Shown here: positions 46,065 through 56,262 of the stretch, one piece after another
Layout of the letters: every line of letters starts with the position of its first letter
Position numbering within the stretch: position 1 is the stretch's first letter
Origin: Siphonodentalium dalli
Lineage: Eukaryota > Mollusca > Scaphopoda > Gadilida > Siphonodentaliidae
Assembly: GCA_032622095.1 (NCBI GenBank)
Contig: CP136065.1
Span: forward strand, 215,432,151 to 215,496,150
Direction: 5' to 3'
DNA length: 64,000 bases
Notes under the pieces: generated by a model
The model's database searches: none
What the model was told of the DNA's origin: nothing
What the model saw: the letters and a program-made list of their open reading frames with translations, nothing else
Translations under genes and position numbers: made by a program

Positions 46065-48350
46065 GCGTTAAAATTTCACAACCTCGGCAAATGGTGACCC
46101 AATTAAGTCACTTGAACACCGATATCTTCTCAACTGTCATATGTACATGGGGACGGGAATCAGGGCATCCATACATAAAGTGAGCTAGGAAAAACATATA
46201 AATATAGAAGGCAATAAAAGTATATCTATCATTCTATATAAGAGATACATATATGGTTTCAAATTGAGGGACCTTGCTCCGTCAGAGTGTTAAATGTTAG
46301 AATGACTCATGTATTATAACACAATTGAATCTGTTCCATTCAGGATATTTTCCACAAAAAAGATACAATTTGTCAAGAGAGATGGCAAAGTATGGAAGGC
46401 CTGTTCCAAAATAGTGGTCTCAGATTGCAGTCAAAATTGAATGTAGTTTATTCTGTGATAAAAGAAAACAATCAGTAGCACATGACTTTTCAGTATCCAG
46501 TGACATAATTATGAGAAGGGTACATCAACCCGATACAAAGGATTTATTTCATTTTTTAGAACATGCTCATAGCATAACATAGCCCACTGCGTCGTTGACT
46601 GATATATAGCAACATTTCTTTTAAACTGATAATAATTAGCCAGTTTAACACCACGAACAGAGGGCCAACTGGACATTTCTTTAAATTTCTACCAATCTTC
46701 ATGGAGATGTGGTAACCAGGGGTCCTCAAAATCATAGGCTAACCCACTAGATTGATTTGTACATCTCTATTTGAACCCGACTGTCGTCTTTTATTATTGT
46801 GCTAATGTGTTTATGGTCTTCGTGTTTTGATCTCAATAAAACTATATTAACAAAGCAAACAAAAGTCCATTCCAACCACGTCAACTGTACGATTCAAAAC
46901 ATTATAACGTCCGAAGTACGCGCAGTTGTAAATAAACAAATACTAAGTTTTTTGGTGGTGGGAGGAATTAATCGTGATATACAAAATGACAATCACACCG
47001 GTCAGGTACCGAGCCACTACTTATTATCCATGTATAAGAATGGCGTTTTATTATGCCAATTTGGATATACAATTTATAAGAAAACGTGTAACACTTTGGC
47101 CAAGGGTAATCTCTGTTCCCAAATTGCAGTGATTACTGATGCAATGTGTCCATGCATGTTGTTTTCAGATTGACCGCCACTGACATATACCGGGTATTTA
47201 GTAATTTTACAACAAGAAACAATCTACACTGACTGTCTAGAGGCAGTGTGGATGTTAAAATTACATTATATCTACTAAGGATTAAGCCCATGATTGAAGA
47301 TTTTTGTTTGTTTTTTGGATCTGTGGAAAAAACATTGCTTTTATGCCCTCTTGACCACACATCCCCTCATATGTGCACGGAACAATGTTTTATGCCAGTT
47401 TTATCGGTTAAAACATGGTCTATCTCCTCATATAACACGTTTTATGTAATAAACAATAATTTAAAAAATAATTTTACTGTATTTTACTTAATTTATTTTA
47501 ATTTAATTTAATGTTAGCAAAAAAAGACAATTACCATTTCTCATTTCATCACAGATAAAAGGCAAATGACTATATTAATCATTTAAGTAATTAAAACCAA
47601 TTCCATGTTGCCGAAAGGGTGAGACTTTAATATCGATTACATTTTTTTCAGCGGCATATTTTCATTTTCATTTTCCGATAGTCAAAGTTGACCAAAGAAG
47701 CAATTATAAGAAATAATTCATATTATTTGTGTAAATATTGATAGCAGCCAATATGCAACAATAAATATCAATAAGTAATCAATAATTAATCAATAACGAT
47801 CATCTTATGTAATAATAAACTCTTCAAACGGTGTTTGTGTCAACAAATGCGTTTTGTTTTGTGTTACGCCATTCGTCGTTAAATATAGAAACAGGGAATC
47901 CCGACAAATGGCGATATCGGCGACAAACAAATAATCGAAAATAACACATAAAATAAACATAGCAAAAACGCGGCACAGTAAAAATGTCAGAACGCCTCGA
48001 TGTTTTACGTCGTTTTTGGTGACGTCATGGAGTGAAACGGAAAAGGGTGACACCAACGTACGAATCTGTCTGATCGCCATACTGTTGCGCGAGCGCACGT
48101 AATCAAGACCGATTCTGAGATCAGATTGACAAATCATTTGATATTGATTTCTTTAATTTGTGAGATAGTGTTAATTTACATGCATTTGTGACCAAGTGTC
48201 CGATGAGGATTGGTTCCAATACATATTCCATCTAATAAGAAATGAGAATTTGTTTACGCTTACTGAAACAAGCACATTTGAAGCAATGAACACTCATACT
48301 GAGTCGATGTATCCATTGAGCAGGGTATATACATATATACGAATGCTAAT
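46065..48350. other. Lectin intron, no gene recognised
   Basis: AT-rich. Short open frames here have no family resemblance or splice support. The pyrimidine tract for the next exon begins at 48349. Confidence 0.4.
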
Positions 48351-48362
48351 TTTTTTTTTCAG

Positions 48363-48577
48363 GTCGAATCTGGTTCGGTGGGTACGAAAAAGCAAATAAC
48401 AAAGTACTGTACGATTACTTGGACAGAATCGTCCCGTGGGTGGAGTGGGGTCCGTACGACCCTGGATATGGAACAAACGAATACTGGATGGTCCTGAATC
48501 CAAGCGAACTGTACCGGATTATAGATCTCGGAGGAGGAAATAGGAATGCGTTCATATGTCAGATTGATAAGCCGTGA
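48363..48577 (+). CDS. C-type lectin domain terminal exon
   Basis: The acceptor is a run of ten T followed by CAG. The exon opens with GT, completing the Gly codon left by the exon ending at 33027, and reads on as RIWFGG, then W-V-E-W-GPYD and ends NAFICQIDKP-stop. This is the second half of a C-type lectin-like domain (W-I-G core, final ICQ strand). The usual second disulfide pair is missing: Tyr/Trp and Gly occupy the expected cysteine positions. No EPN or QPD calcium/sugar motif is present. The protein is probably secreted, and non-canonical or calcium-independent binding is inferred. The implied intron is 15,335 bp. Confidence 0.8.
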
Positions 48578-48690
48578 GCGATCAGACCACAAGAAAAGAT
48601 AAAAAAAACAAAACAATTCTTCTGTAACCGACATTGCCACTCATTGAATTTCGAAAAATGTTCTCTCTCACCATGTTACCTTACTTCTGC

Positions 48691-48696
48691 AATAAA
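48691..48696 (+). terminator. Polyadenylation signal of the lectin gene
   Basis: AATAAA 114 bp after the stop codon, placing the 3' end near 48715. Confidence 0.7.
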
Positions 48697-48764
48697 GCAC
48701 TTATCTCGACATTTTCTTGCTTGTAGGCCACAAACTCGATTCATTCAAATAAAAATAATGCTGC

Positions 48765-49971
48765 GAGGTTATGGACGGAAACGTGGGGTGGGAGGTTCAC
48801 TATAGGGACTACGAGGTTCAGCGTAGGGGGTTTCACTGTGGGGAATGCGAGGTTCTGGACGGGGGAGCGGCATGTGGTTCAGCGCAGAGGGTCCGAGGTT
48901 CGAATCGGGGACCGCGATGTTCAGCGCGAGGTTATGGACCGACGAAACGCGAGTTTCAGTGCGGGGAGCGCGATCATACTGAACGGGGCAGCGAGGTTCA
49001 CTATGGCGAGTGCGCGGTTCTGGACGGGGAGCGGCAAGAGGTTCAGCTCGGAGAGTGAGAGGTTCTAAACGGGGGACCGCTATGTTCAGCGCGTGGTTAT
49101 GGACGGAGGAATCGTTACGTTCGGCACGGAAGCGCGCGGTTCAGCGCGGAGAATGCGATGTTTTTGGACGGGGAGCAGAATGATGTTCAGTGCGGGGAGA
49201 GCGATATTTTGGCCGTGGAGAGGCCTGAGGTTCAGCGCGGAGGGTGCGAGGTTAGAAACGGGGTGACGACAATGTAAAAGGCGGACGAATCGCCATGCTT
49301 AGACGCGGAAGCGGCGCGAGGTTCATAATAGGGAGCGAGAGGTTCAACGCGGGGAGTGCGAGGTTCTGGACAAGGAAGAATGAGATTCAGCGCTGAGAGT
49401 GCGAAGTTCGAAACGGAGGACCGCGATGTCCAGCGCGAGCTTATGGACTGAGGAATCGCGAGCCTCAGTGCGACGAGTGAGCGGCACGAGGTTCAGCGCG
49501 GGGAGTGCGAGGTTCACCGCGAGGTTATGGACGGACGAATCGCGAGGTGGTTTTGAACGGGGTGGGAGATTCACTGCGGATAGTTCGACATTCTGTACGG
49601 GGGGAGGCATGAGGTTCAGGGCGGAAAGTGCGAGGTTAGAAACGGGGGACCGCGATGTTCAAAGCGAGGTTATGGACGGAGGAAGCGCGATGTTTAGCGC
49701 GGGGAGAGCGATGGCGCTGAACGGAGGAGCGCGAGGTTCAAAACGGGGAATACGAGGAGCGCGCGACTTTTTAGACGGGGAGCGGCACGAGGTTAAGCAC
49801 AAGGAGTGCGAGGTTATGGAGGTTCAGCGTCAGTGGTAACGAGGTTCTAAACGGGGGACCGCGGTGTTCAGGTTATGAGCGGTGGAATCGTTAGGTTTAA
49901 CATGGGAAGCGCGAGGTTCAGTGCGGCGATCGCGATGGCTCTGAAATGGGGACCGCGAGTTTCTGGACGGA
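48765..49971 (+). repeat. GC-rich modular repeat, G-rich arm
   Basis: Built of ~12-25 bp modules starting GAGGTT or GATGTT: CAGCGCGGGGAGTGC, CTGGACGGGGAGCGGCAC, ATGGACGGACGAATCGC, CTAAACGGGGGACCGC and others. Modules tend to follow one another in the same order, giving a loose higher-order unit of ~165-220 bp (GATGTTCAGCGC-GAGGTTATGG near 48919, 49081, 49427, 49651). The array is strongly G-rich against an AT-rich background. Long Arg/Gly/Ser frames inside are by-products. Confidence 0.85.
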
Positions 49972-50415
49972 CGAACCTCGCACTCCCCTTTTCATAACCA
50001 TCGCGCTCCCTCGCGATTCGTCCGTCCAGAACCTCGCCTGAACATCGCGGTCGAGCTCCCCGTGCTGAACCTCGTGCCGCTGCCCGTCCAGAATAATGCA
50101 CTCCCCCGTTCATAACCACCACACTCCCTTGTCCAGAACCTCACACTCCCTTAGTGAACTTCGCACTCCCACGTTCATAACCATCGCGCTCCCCGCGCTG
50201 AACTTCACGCTCCCCGCGCTGAATCTCGCGCCGCTTCCCCATCTAGAACTTCGCAATCCCCGCGCTGAACCTCGCGATTCGTCCGACCATGTAACATCGC
50301 TCTGAACATCGCGGTTCCCCGTTTATAACCTCGCGCTATTCGCGCTGAACCTTGTGCCGCCCCCTGCCCGTTCAGAACCTCGCATTCACCGAAGTGAACC
50401 TCGCGCTCCCCCGTT
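49972..50415 (-). repeat. GC-rich modular repeat, inverted C-rich arm
   Basis: The same modules appear as reverse complements (GAACCTCGCACTCCC, CCGTCCAGAACCTCGC, GCGATTCGTCCGTCC, GAACATCGCGGT). The flip occurs within one module at about 49972, so the two arms form an inverted repeat ~1.65 kb long in total. Confidence 0.85.
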
Positions 50416-50419
50416 AGTT

Positions 50420-50785
50420 TAAACACTTTAATTTGTGCTGACTCACCTATGGATACCCCACTCCCATATGTTATTACACTGAAAAATAAATAGTGGCAAA
50501 GCAACATGACTACCAAAACAAGTTGAACATATATACAGATCACCGGTCACCCCCTCCCCCGAGTTAGTCATAAGTTTGTATATGTATTTGTTTAAAGTCG
50601 GGTTTGTTTGTTTCGTTTGCTGGCTTGTACTTATCATTATTTGGAAGAGTTAGTCAAATTAAAGGAATCCTGATTTGTCTCACGTATGCATGACTGCATG
50701 TGCTGCTAAGAAAATGTTCACGTTGTCACAATCAGATATAGTGCAGGATCTCCTTTAAGCTAAATTTTTAATGAATAAATATTGT
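50420..50785. other. No gene recognised
   Basis: Unique AT-rich sequence between the GC-rich array and the LINE remnant. Confidence 0.35.
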
Positions 50786-50789
50786 AAGG

Positions 50790-51398
50790 ATGTAATTTAT
50801 TTAATAGACGTGTTCTTGTGATTGAATGTAGGTGGCAATCAAAGAAATAATGAAAGGCATTCTCTTCATTGTTTCCACGTGTGCAGTCTTTGAATTTGCA
50901 ATGTGATTTAGGACCTGATAGCAAGTTGCTTTATTCACATCGTAATCTTCAGTGAAATATATTTTCAGTCCGCTTTCCGACAGAGTAGTACTTTGGTGGT
51001 TTGGGAGTTATGGGTTTAATTTTGTTTACCTAACATTGAAGGGGAAGATCTCGAGTCTCAATTTTGGTTGCATTCCAGTTTTGTTCACACGTGGGCATGA
51101 ATGTAGACTCCGTTCGTTTTGGAATTGGGTTTAAAGTGTATAAAGTTTGACGCAAATCTGGTCACTTATGTCTGAAAATATTGGGGGGAAGTAAGTCGAC
51201 TAAATATTTGGGCATTTTGTGATTGATAATGTTATGGAAAAGTGAAAAACTCTTTAATAGCCTTCTATCTGACAGTGTTTCCCAACCCGTTTTTCGGTTA
51301 GAATTCGTTTGTGGGATACTGATGTCGTACAGCCACTTATTATTCGTGCGGCCTCGTTTTCTACATCATCGAGTTGTTTAAGTAACTTATCTGGTGCT
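50790..51398 (-). mobile_element. CR1-like LINE remnant, 3' portion of split copy
   Basis: The minus strand has decayed ORF2 C-terminal sequence: GAPDKLLKQLDDVENEAARI near 51400-51330 and an ENAFHYFFDC block near 50860. It continues from the part at 57708-59345. The break is at TTATCTGGTGCT (51387-51398), which is repeated at 57696-57707. Confidence 0.75.
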
Positions 51399-52171
51399 GT
51401 TTTGGAGATTCGATTAGTATCTTTGATACAAATATACAGCCAGCTGGTTTAGTGAACGGACATATCTCACGTTTTTTCAACCTTCTAGAGGATGTAGGCA
51501 GGGCGACTCTGTCTCCCCTTATATTTGTTTGGTCTGCGCGGAAGTGTTTGCCACAATGATCAGGAAAAACAAAAACATAAGTGGGTAACTCTCGGCAGGA
51601 CAGAATACAAACTAAACCAATACATGGACGATACCACGCTGATCCTCGATGGTAGCGAAACTAGTCTTCGGGAGGCTCTAAATATACTCGATTCGATCAA
51701 AATAATTTCTCGTCTCAATGTATACCTAGCCAAATGTCAAATACTCTGGCTAGGGCCGAGAAGGTCTGTTCGTCATTACCAATAACTTATTGCCACATCC
51801 CCATATCCAGTGTATTTAGCCTTTAGGAATAAACTTTAGCACAAATTTGACAAACATTTTAGATATTAACGGCGCTAAAATATGGAAGAAATTAAGGAAA
51901 CACTGGGCAAAAGGAATCACAGATTATAACCTCCTCTGGGCAAAATAGTAGTAATAAAATCAACGATTATCCCAAAACTTGTTCATCTCTTTAATTCTCT
52001 TCCTAATCCATTACTTAGTACTGACTTCCTCCTGTTAAAATTTATTTGGGGTGGAAAACCTGACAAAATAAAACGTAGTCAAATTTACCAACCTTATGAG
52101 AATGGCGGGTTGCGGATGAGAATGGCGGGTTACGGATGAGAATGGCGGGTTTCGAATGGTCATTATAGCTC
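51399..52171 (+). pseudogene. L1/Tx1-like reverse transcriptase, first part
   Basis: Frame-disrupted reverse transcriptase: VNGHISRFF then, after a shift, RGCRQGDSVSPYIFV near 51490-51530. The catalytic box reads YMDDTTL near 51621 instead of the usual YADD. Further motifs are a SIKIISRLNV block, IIPKLVHLFNSLP near 51970 and KPDKIKRSQIYQPYENGG near 52060-52100. A 19-bp phrase (GAGAATGGCGGGTT...) is triplicated at 52098-52155. The spacing fits L1/Tx1-clade ORF2. Multiple stops make it dead. Confidence 0.8.
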
Positions 52172-52189
52172 ATTTATTTCACGCCGTAG

Positions 52190-52688
52190 CTTTATTTGCC
52201 CGAAATACGCCTAAAAATATGGATATTTGAAACGTTCAATAAAAAAATCTGTCTTCTTCTAGAAGAATACAAAACTGACAACGAACTATTTAACACGTGC
52301 ATTTTCGCGCAATTCTTAAGCTGGTTCTCCCTCGCGAAAGCGGATTGGACCAATGCAAACGCATTCAACCAATCAGAGCGCACTCGTAGTGGAGTTGTAA
52401 AATCCGAGTGGGCGGACCTTTGAACTGTCAAATTCTTCGGTGATTCGAAGAAAATAATTACGATTAAAATTGAAATACTAAAGAAATAAACGTTATAAAA
52501 TATGACTAACTGCTGAAATAGAAATAAAAAAATAAATTCCATGCTATCAACACTCTTACAGTGCAATATACGTTAATTTTGTTTATTTAAAAAGCGTTTT
52601 ATGACGATGTTATCGTCTGCAACTATTTACTTCTTCGTATTTTCCGTAAATTGGCGTAATTCAGAAATAGAAGAAAATAATATTTAAA
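52190..52688. other. Upstream region of the Crypton gene
   Basis: Noncoding. It contains a possible promoter but no clear TATA box. Confidence 0.35.
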
Positions 52689-54667
52689 ATGAATTCACCT
52701 TTCCCGTTGGGAGATTTTTATATTTGTGAATCTGGAAATGAATCGCTAACTGAAAGTGACAAACGGTTCGTTGAAAGCATCCTAGCTGATGACTTTTATT
52801 TCGTTGAAAATTCTCAATCAGACCAAGAGGTGCCCACTGTGACTGCCTCTGTCCCGGTGACAGCGACACAAAGTGAAAGTCAACACGACTCCAATGATCA
52901 GCATGAAGTATGTGAACCATCAATAGCAACAAACAACATAAGGGATTTACGAAACTACATAGCAAGTCAGCGGCATGAGATTGAAGAACTTGAAGTGCAA
53001 GGTACGTGTAATACAGTGCCAGAGTTGGAAGCAGACAGTACTAGTAATAATTCTGAGACTGAAGAAGTTCAAAATAAAGAAAATCAACAAACAAATGATG
53101 AGAATATTACTTCAAATACAAGTATGTCAAGTAATACTGAGTTCGCACCGGTGTGCAATGTATCTGATCTGAAGAAGTATGTGGCGAGTAAAAGAAACCC
53201 GAATACAATTAAAAAAACTGAGTCCTGCATCAGAAAGCTAACAAAATGGTTGCAAGTGAATGGTGAGGGCAGGGAACCAGAACAGATTCCACCGACTGAA
53301 CTGGATACATATATCGGTGGTTTCTTGTTGACGGCACGTAAAGAAAATGGATCAGAGTTCGAGCCAGATAGCTTAACAGCTTTGCACAGAGGAATTCAGA
53401 GACATTTGAAAGATGCAGAATATGGAGAGGAAATATTGACGTCTGATAAATTTCAAATGAGCAGAGATGTACTGACTACTGAAATCGAAGCGAAAAGAGT
53501 TGAAAGAACGGGGTTTTGGGAACAATCAGAACAAAGCGGAGCCATTGACAGAGGAGGAAGAAGAGAAACTGTGGGAGACAGGGCAGTTGGGGAGCAGTAC
53601 ACCAGAAACACTATTGAACACTTTGTGGTTTTTCAATACAAAACTGCTAGGATTCCGCGGGTCACATGACAATTCACAATTAAAATTTGGAGATATTGAA
53701 TTGAAAGTGGACAGTAGTGGGACAGAATATCTTGAGTTCAATGAACGCCTTAGCAAAACAAGAGATGGAAATTCAACAACGAAGCCATTTAGTCCAAAAA
53801 TATTTCCAAATGAAGTCAACAAAAACAGATGCCCAATAGAAATGTACAAACTCTATGCAAGAAACCGACCACAAAAAATGATGGATTCTGGATCTCCTTT
53901 TTATATTTCTGGCAATATGCATTGGACAACAGGACCGAATATTTTATGGTTCAAGGCTCAGCCTATTGGTGTAAACAAAGTGAAATATATGGTGAAAGAC
54001 ATGTGCACAAAAGCAGGAATCCCTGGAAATAAAACCAATCATTCGCTGAGGAAGACGATGTGCACACAATTACTCCATGCTGGTGTGAACCCCCAAATTA
54101 TCTCCCAATTATCGGGTCATAAAAACGTGAACAGCTTGAATAACTATGCCACAGCTTCCATAAATCAGCAGAAAGGGATGTGTGCTATTCTGCAAGGCAA
54201 CAATCCAAATACCGGTAATACAAATGTGATTGTTCCCAGAGCATTGTGTTCAGCTAATGCAGCGACTACCGGTTCTCATAATTTCAAACCACTGATGCCC
54301 GTAGCCAATGAAATACCCATCAGTGAAAGTTATTGCAGGGCTTTACTGCCAAGTACTAGTACCGGGATGAGAAACACTTATTACAGTGAGGCCACTACTC
54401 GTTTGAAGGAAGTAGTCCCCAACACAGCCTTTCACAGGTACCAGTACAAGTACAACATTGAGCAAAGTAGCTACTAGTAACACAGTTGAAGAAAGATTGA
54501 TGCAAGGTGTTTTCAGTAATGCCAACATTTCTGGTGGTACATTTAAAATAACCGTTAAAATGCCCAGGGCCAACAGTGGTGATTCAGATGCAGAAAGTTC
54601 TAATAGGCACAGCAAGAACAAATACAGGAGAATTGCACGTATTGAATCAGACAGCGACACAGACTAA
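52689..54667 (+). pseudogene. Crypton tyrosine recombinase (DUF3504-type), frameshifted
   Basis: Tyrosine recombinases cut and rejoin DNA through a covalent tyrosine link; Cryptons use one to move. The first frame (52689 to ~53495) has an acidic Ser/Thr/Glu-rich leader, then a SAM-like core-binding domain (VCNVSDLKKYVASKR, I-x-K-L-T-K-W-L). The second frame (~53495 to ~54440) is the catalytic domain with Arg in LGFRGSHD (53656), the HSLR box (54040-54051), the LSGHKN box and the nucleophile Tyr in SLNNYA (54145). The third frame (~54440-54667) is an acidic tail ending SDSDTD. Two indels, near 53495 and 54440, break the gene, though all catalytic residues remain. It resembles QRICH1/ZMYM/KCTD1-type Crypton-derived proteins. 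Alternative: a young, recently inactivated copy of an active family. Confidence 0.85.
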
Positions 54668-54669
54668 TT

Positions 54670-55360
54670 ATTGTAAAATTCACTAATTGTTATTACATAC
54701 ATGTACATGTTGATATTCTATTTAAGAAGAAAATGTTTTGATCTTGTATTTCAAATGTAATTTTATGCCCTTCCCTGGGGACAGCAAATAGGCAATATTT
54801 CCCTCTACTATTTTAATAGTATGAAAAACTGACCAAATATCTTTTGGAAGTGACACTAATTTAACATTTGAATTTATAAATTAATTAAATGCCGAACTAA
54901 TCAGAATATGCTAAAATCAGAGAGAAATACATGTAGGCCTACACATATTATAAATTTATATATTCCAATTTTGTATTGAACAAAATGGTTAAAATTGTTC
55001 TAGTATCACTATCAGCCTTTTTTTTTTTAATTCAAAATCATTGTACGCCGTATGGTATTTGGTAATGTCGAATGACAAACTGTCCTAATATTGATATATG
55101 TGGAATTTAAAATTTTCTTCTGCACCACTACTGGTAGTACTCAGCTGGTACTAGACACTAGTTAGAAAAATATGCCTGAATTAGTGAATAGTAAAAATTT
55201 CAAAAAAATAAACTGAAAACACTTATTAATTATATTTCAAAAATTTGAATAATTCATTGACAAATCATTCAAATGACAAATGGATTGGAATTTTGATTGT
55301 TAACTCTTGAAATAGGAATTTACATGTATTTTTTTCTGATTTATTTAAAGAAAAGAAAAA
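54670..55360. other. No gene recognised
   Basis: AT-rich 3' flank of the recombinase gene with a T-run at 55018. No strong polyadenylation signal close to the stop. Confidence 0.35.
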
Positions 55361-55365
55361 CTTAC

Positions 55366-55489
55366 CTGAAAGTGAAAGTGAAAGTTGAAACATTTTGACT
55401 TTGTATTTTCGAAAATCACTAGTTTTCCAGAATTTCGAGTCAGAATTGGCCATGATGTGGCAAGTTTGATGGAGATTCTCCAACTCCAT
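55366..55489 (-). other. Candidate coding exon with consensus donor
   Basis: On the minus strand ATG (55489, context TAGATATGGAG) opens 41 codons that run into CTTTCAG followed by GTAAGTTTTT (phase 1). A triplicated TTTCAC phrase precedes the donor. I do not recognise the product and saw no matching acceptor downstream. Confidence 0.22.
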
Positions 55490-55494
55490 ATCTA

Positions 55495-55975
55495 GATCCG
55501 TTCGATCGATTCAAGAATTTAGTTTTAGTTGATCATAGACATTTTGTCAGTAAACGTTCTCTCTTAGCTGTGTTGCACCGTGTGAACTCGAATTTTCCAC
55601 GCTCGAAGTCAAACATTGACTAAATCACAAACTTTTCATTTTAGAATTCTCGGAATAAGTTGTCAACTTGAGTCACTCCTCCATGAAGAAATACAGATAA
55701 TCGAACTTCGTTGCTCATTAAATCCAAAAGATACATAACCATCTCCTGTCAGGTCCCAAAATACTTAATTTTACACATTAAATATTGTGAAATTGCGAAC
55801 AATTTACATTTGAGGCGGCATCCGTCATCAAGTTGAAGGACGCATACCGAGACATTGGTAGACTGGTTCCACGGCAAAAATTAAGTTCCAACGGATTAAC
55901 TCCTCTTCTGCCGTGATTTCGTTTTCGTTTTCATAATTATTTAAGTTTTCTCAAATCATTAGCATTTTTTAAGTT
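55495..55975. other. No gene recognised
   Basis: Unique sequence up to the inverted-repeat end. Confidence 0.35.
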
Positions 55976-55987
55976 CCGCCGGCGTGA

Positions 55988-56160
55988 AATAAATACAGAA
56001 CTGCATTCCCGTTCGAACTGTCAATTTTTCCTGCACTCGATCGATTTTGGCGGAAGGATAATATTGAACTCGAAGCCTTCAATGTTATCCTTCCGCCAAA
56101 ATCGATCTCGTGCAGGAAAAAATGACAGTTCGAACGGGAATGCAGTTCTGTCTATTTATT
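55988..56160. mobile_element. Hairpin MITE at the right edge of the Crypton insertion
   Basis: Arms of ~70 bp (AATAAATACAGAACTGCATT onward, against AATGCAGTTCTGTCTATTTATT) around a ~24-nt loop. The core CGGAAGGATAA with CTCGA resembles the hairpin at 21722-21887. Confidence 0.8.
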
Positions 56161-56197
56161 GACTCAATGAAAATAAGTTGGATCTGAAGAATGTTAA

Positions 56198-56262
56198 CCC
56201 TTTACCCAACAGAGCGGCCCTGTGCCAATGCATTCTCTTATATATGCGAGTCGACCATAGGT
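56198..56262 (+). mobile_element. Truncated piggyBac-like MITE
   Basis: TTAA (56194-56197), then CCCTTTACCCAACAGAGCGG and the first half of the AATGCATTCTCTTATATATG hairpin, then an abrupt end at ACCATAGG. LINE-like sequence follows. Confidence 0.8.

Larger units (their letters stand above)
52172..56160. mobile_element. Crypton-bearing insertion in the LINE
   Basis: LINE coding similarity stops near 52171 and resumes near 56161 (a D-S-M-K-I-S-W-I block). ATTTATT occurs at both edges (52172-52178 and 56154-56160). A perfect 15-bp inverted repeat, ATTTATTTCACGCCG at 52172-52186 against CGGCGTGAAATAAAT at 55980-55994, bounds most of it, with a hairpin MITE at the right edge. The insertion carries the tyrosine recombinase pseudogene. 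Cryptons usually lack terminal inverted repeats, so this repeat is unusual. Confidence 0.6.

Noticed and set aside
46799-47173. 124-residue plus-strand frame in the lectin intron
   Set aside because: No motif, no family resemblance and no splice context.
48771-50543. Arg/Ser/Gly-rich open frames on both strands
   Set aside because: They are produced by the GC-rich modular repeat; frames appear on both strands with repeated peptide phrases and no family resemblance.
53490-53500. Programmed frameshift in the Crypton recombinase
   Set aside because: No convincing slippery heptamer in the zero frame. A second break near 54440 makes simple decay or read error more likely.
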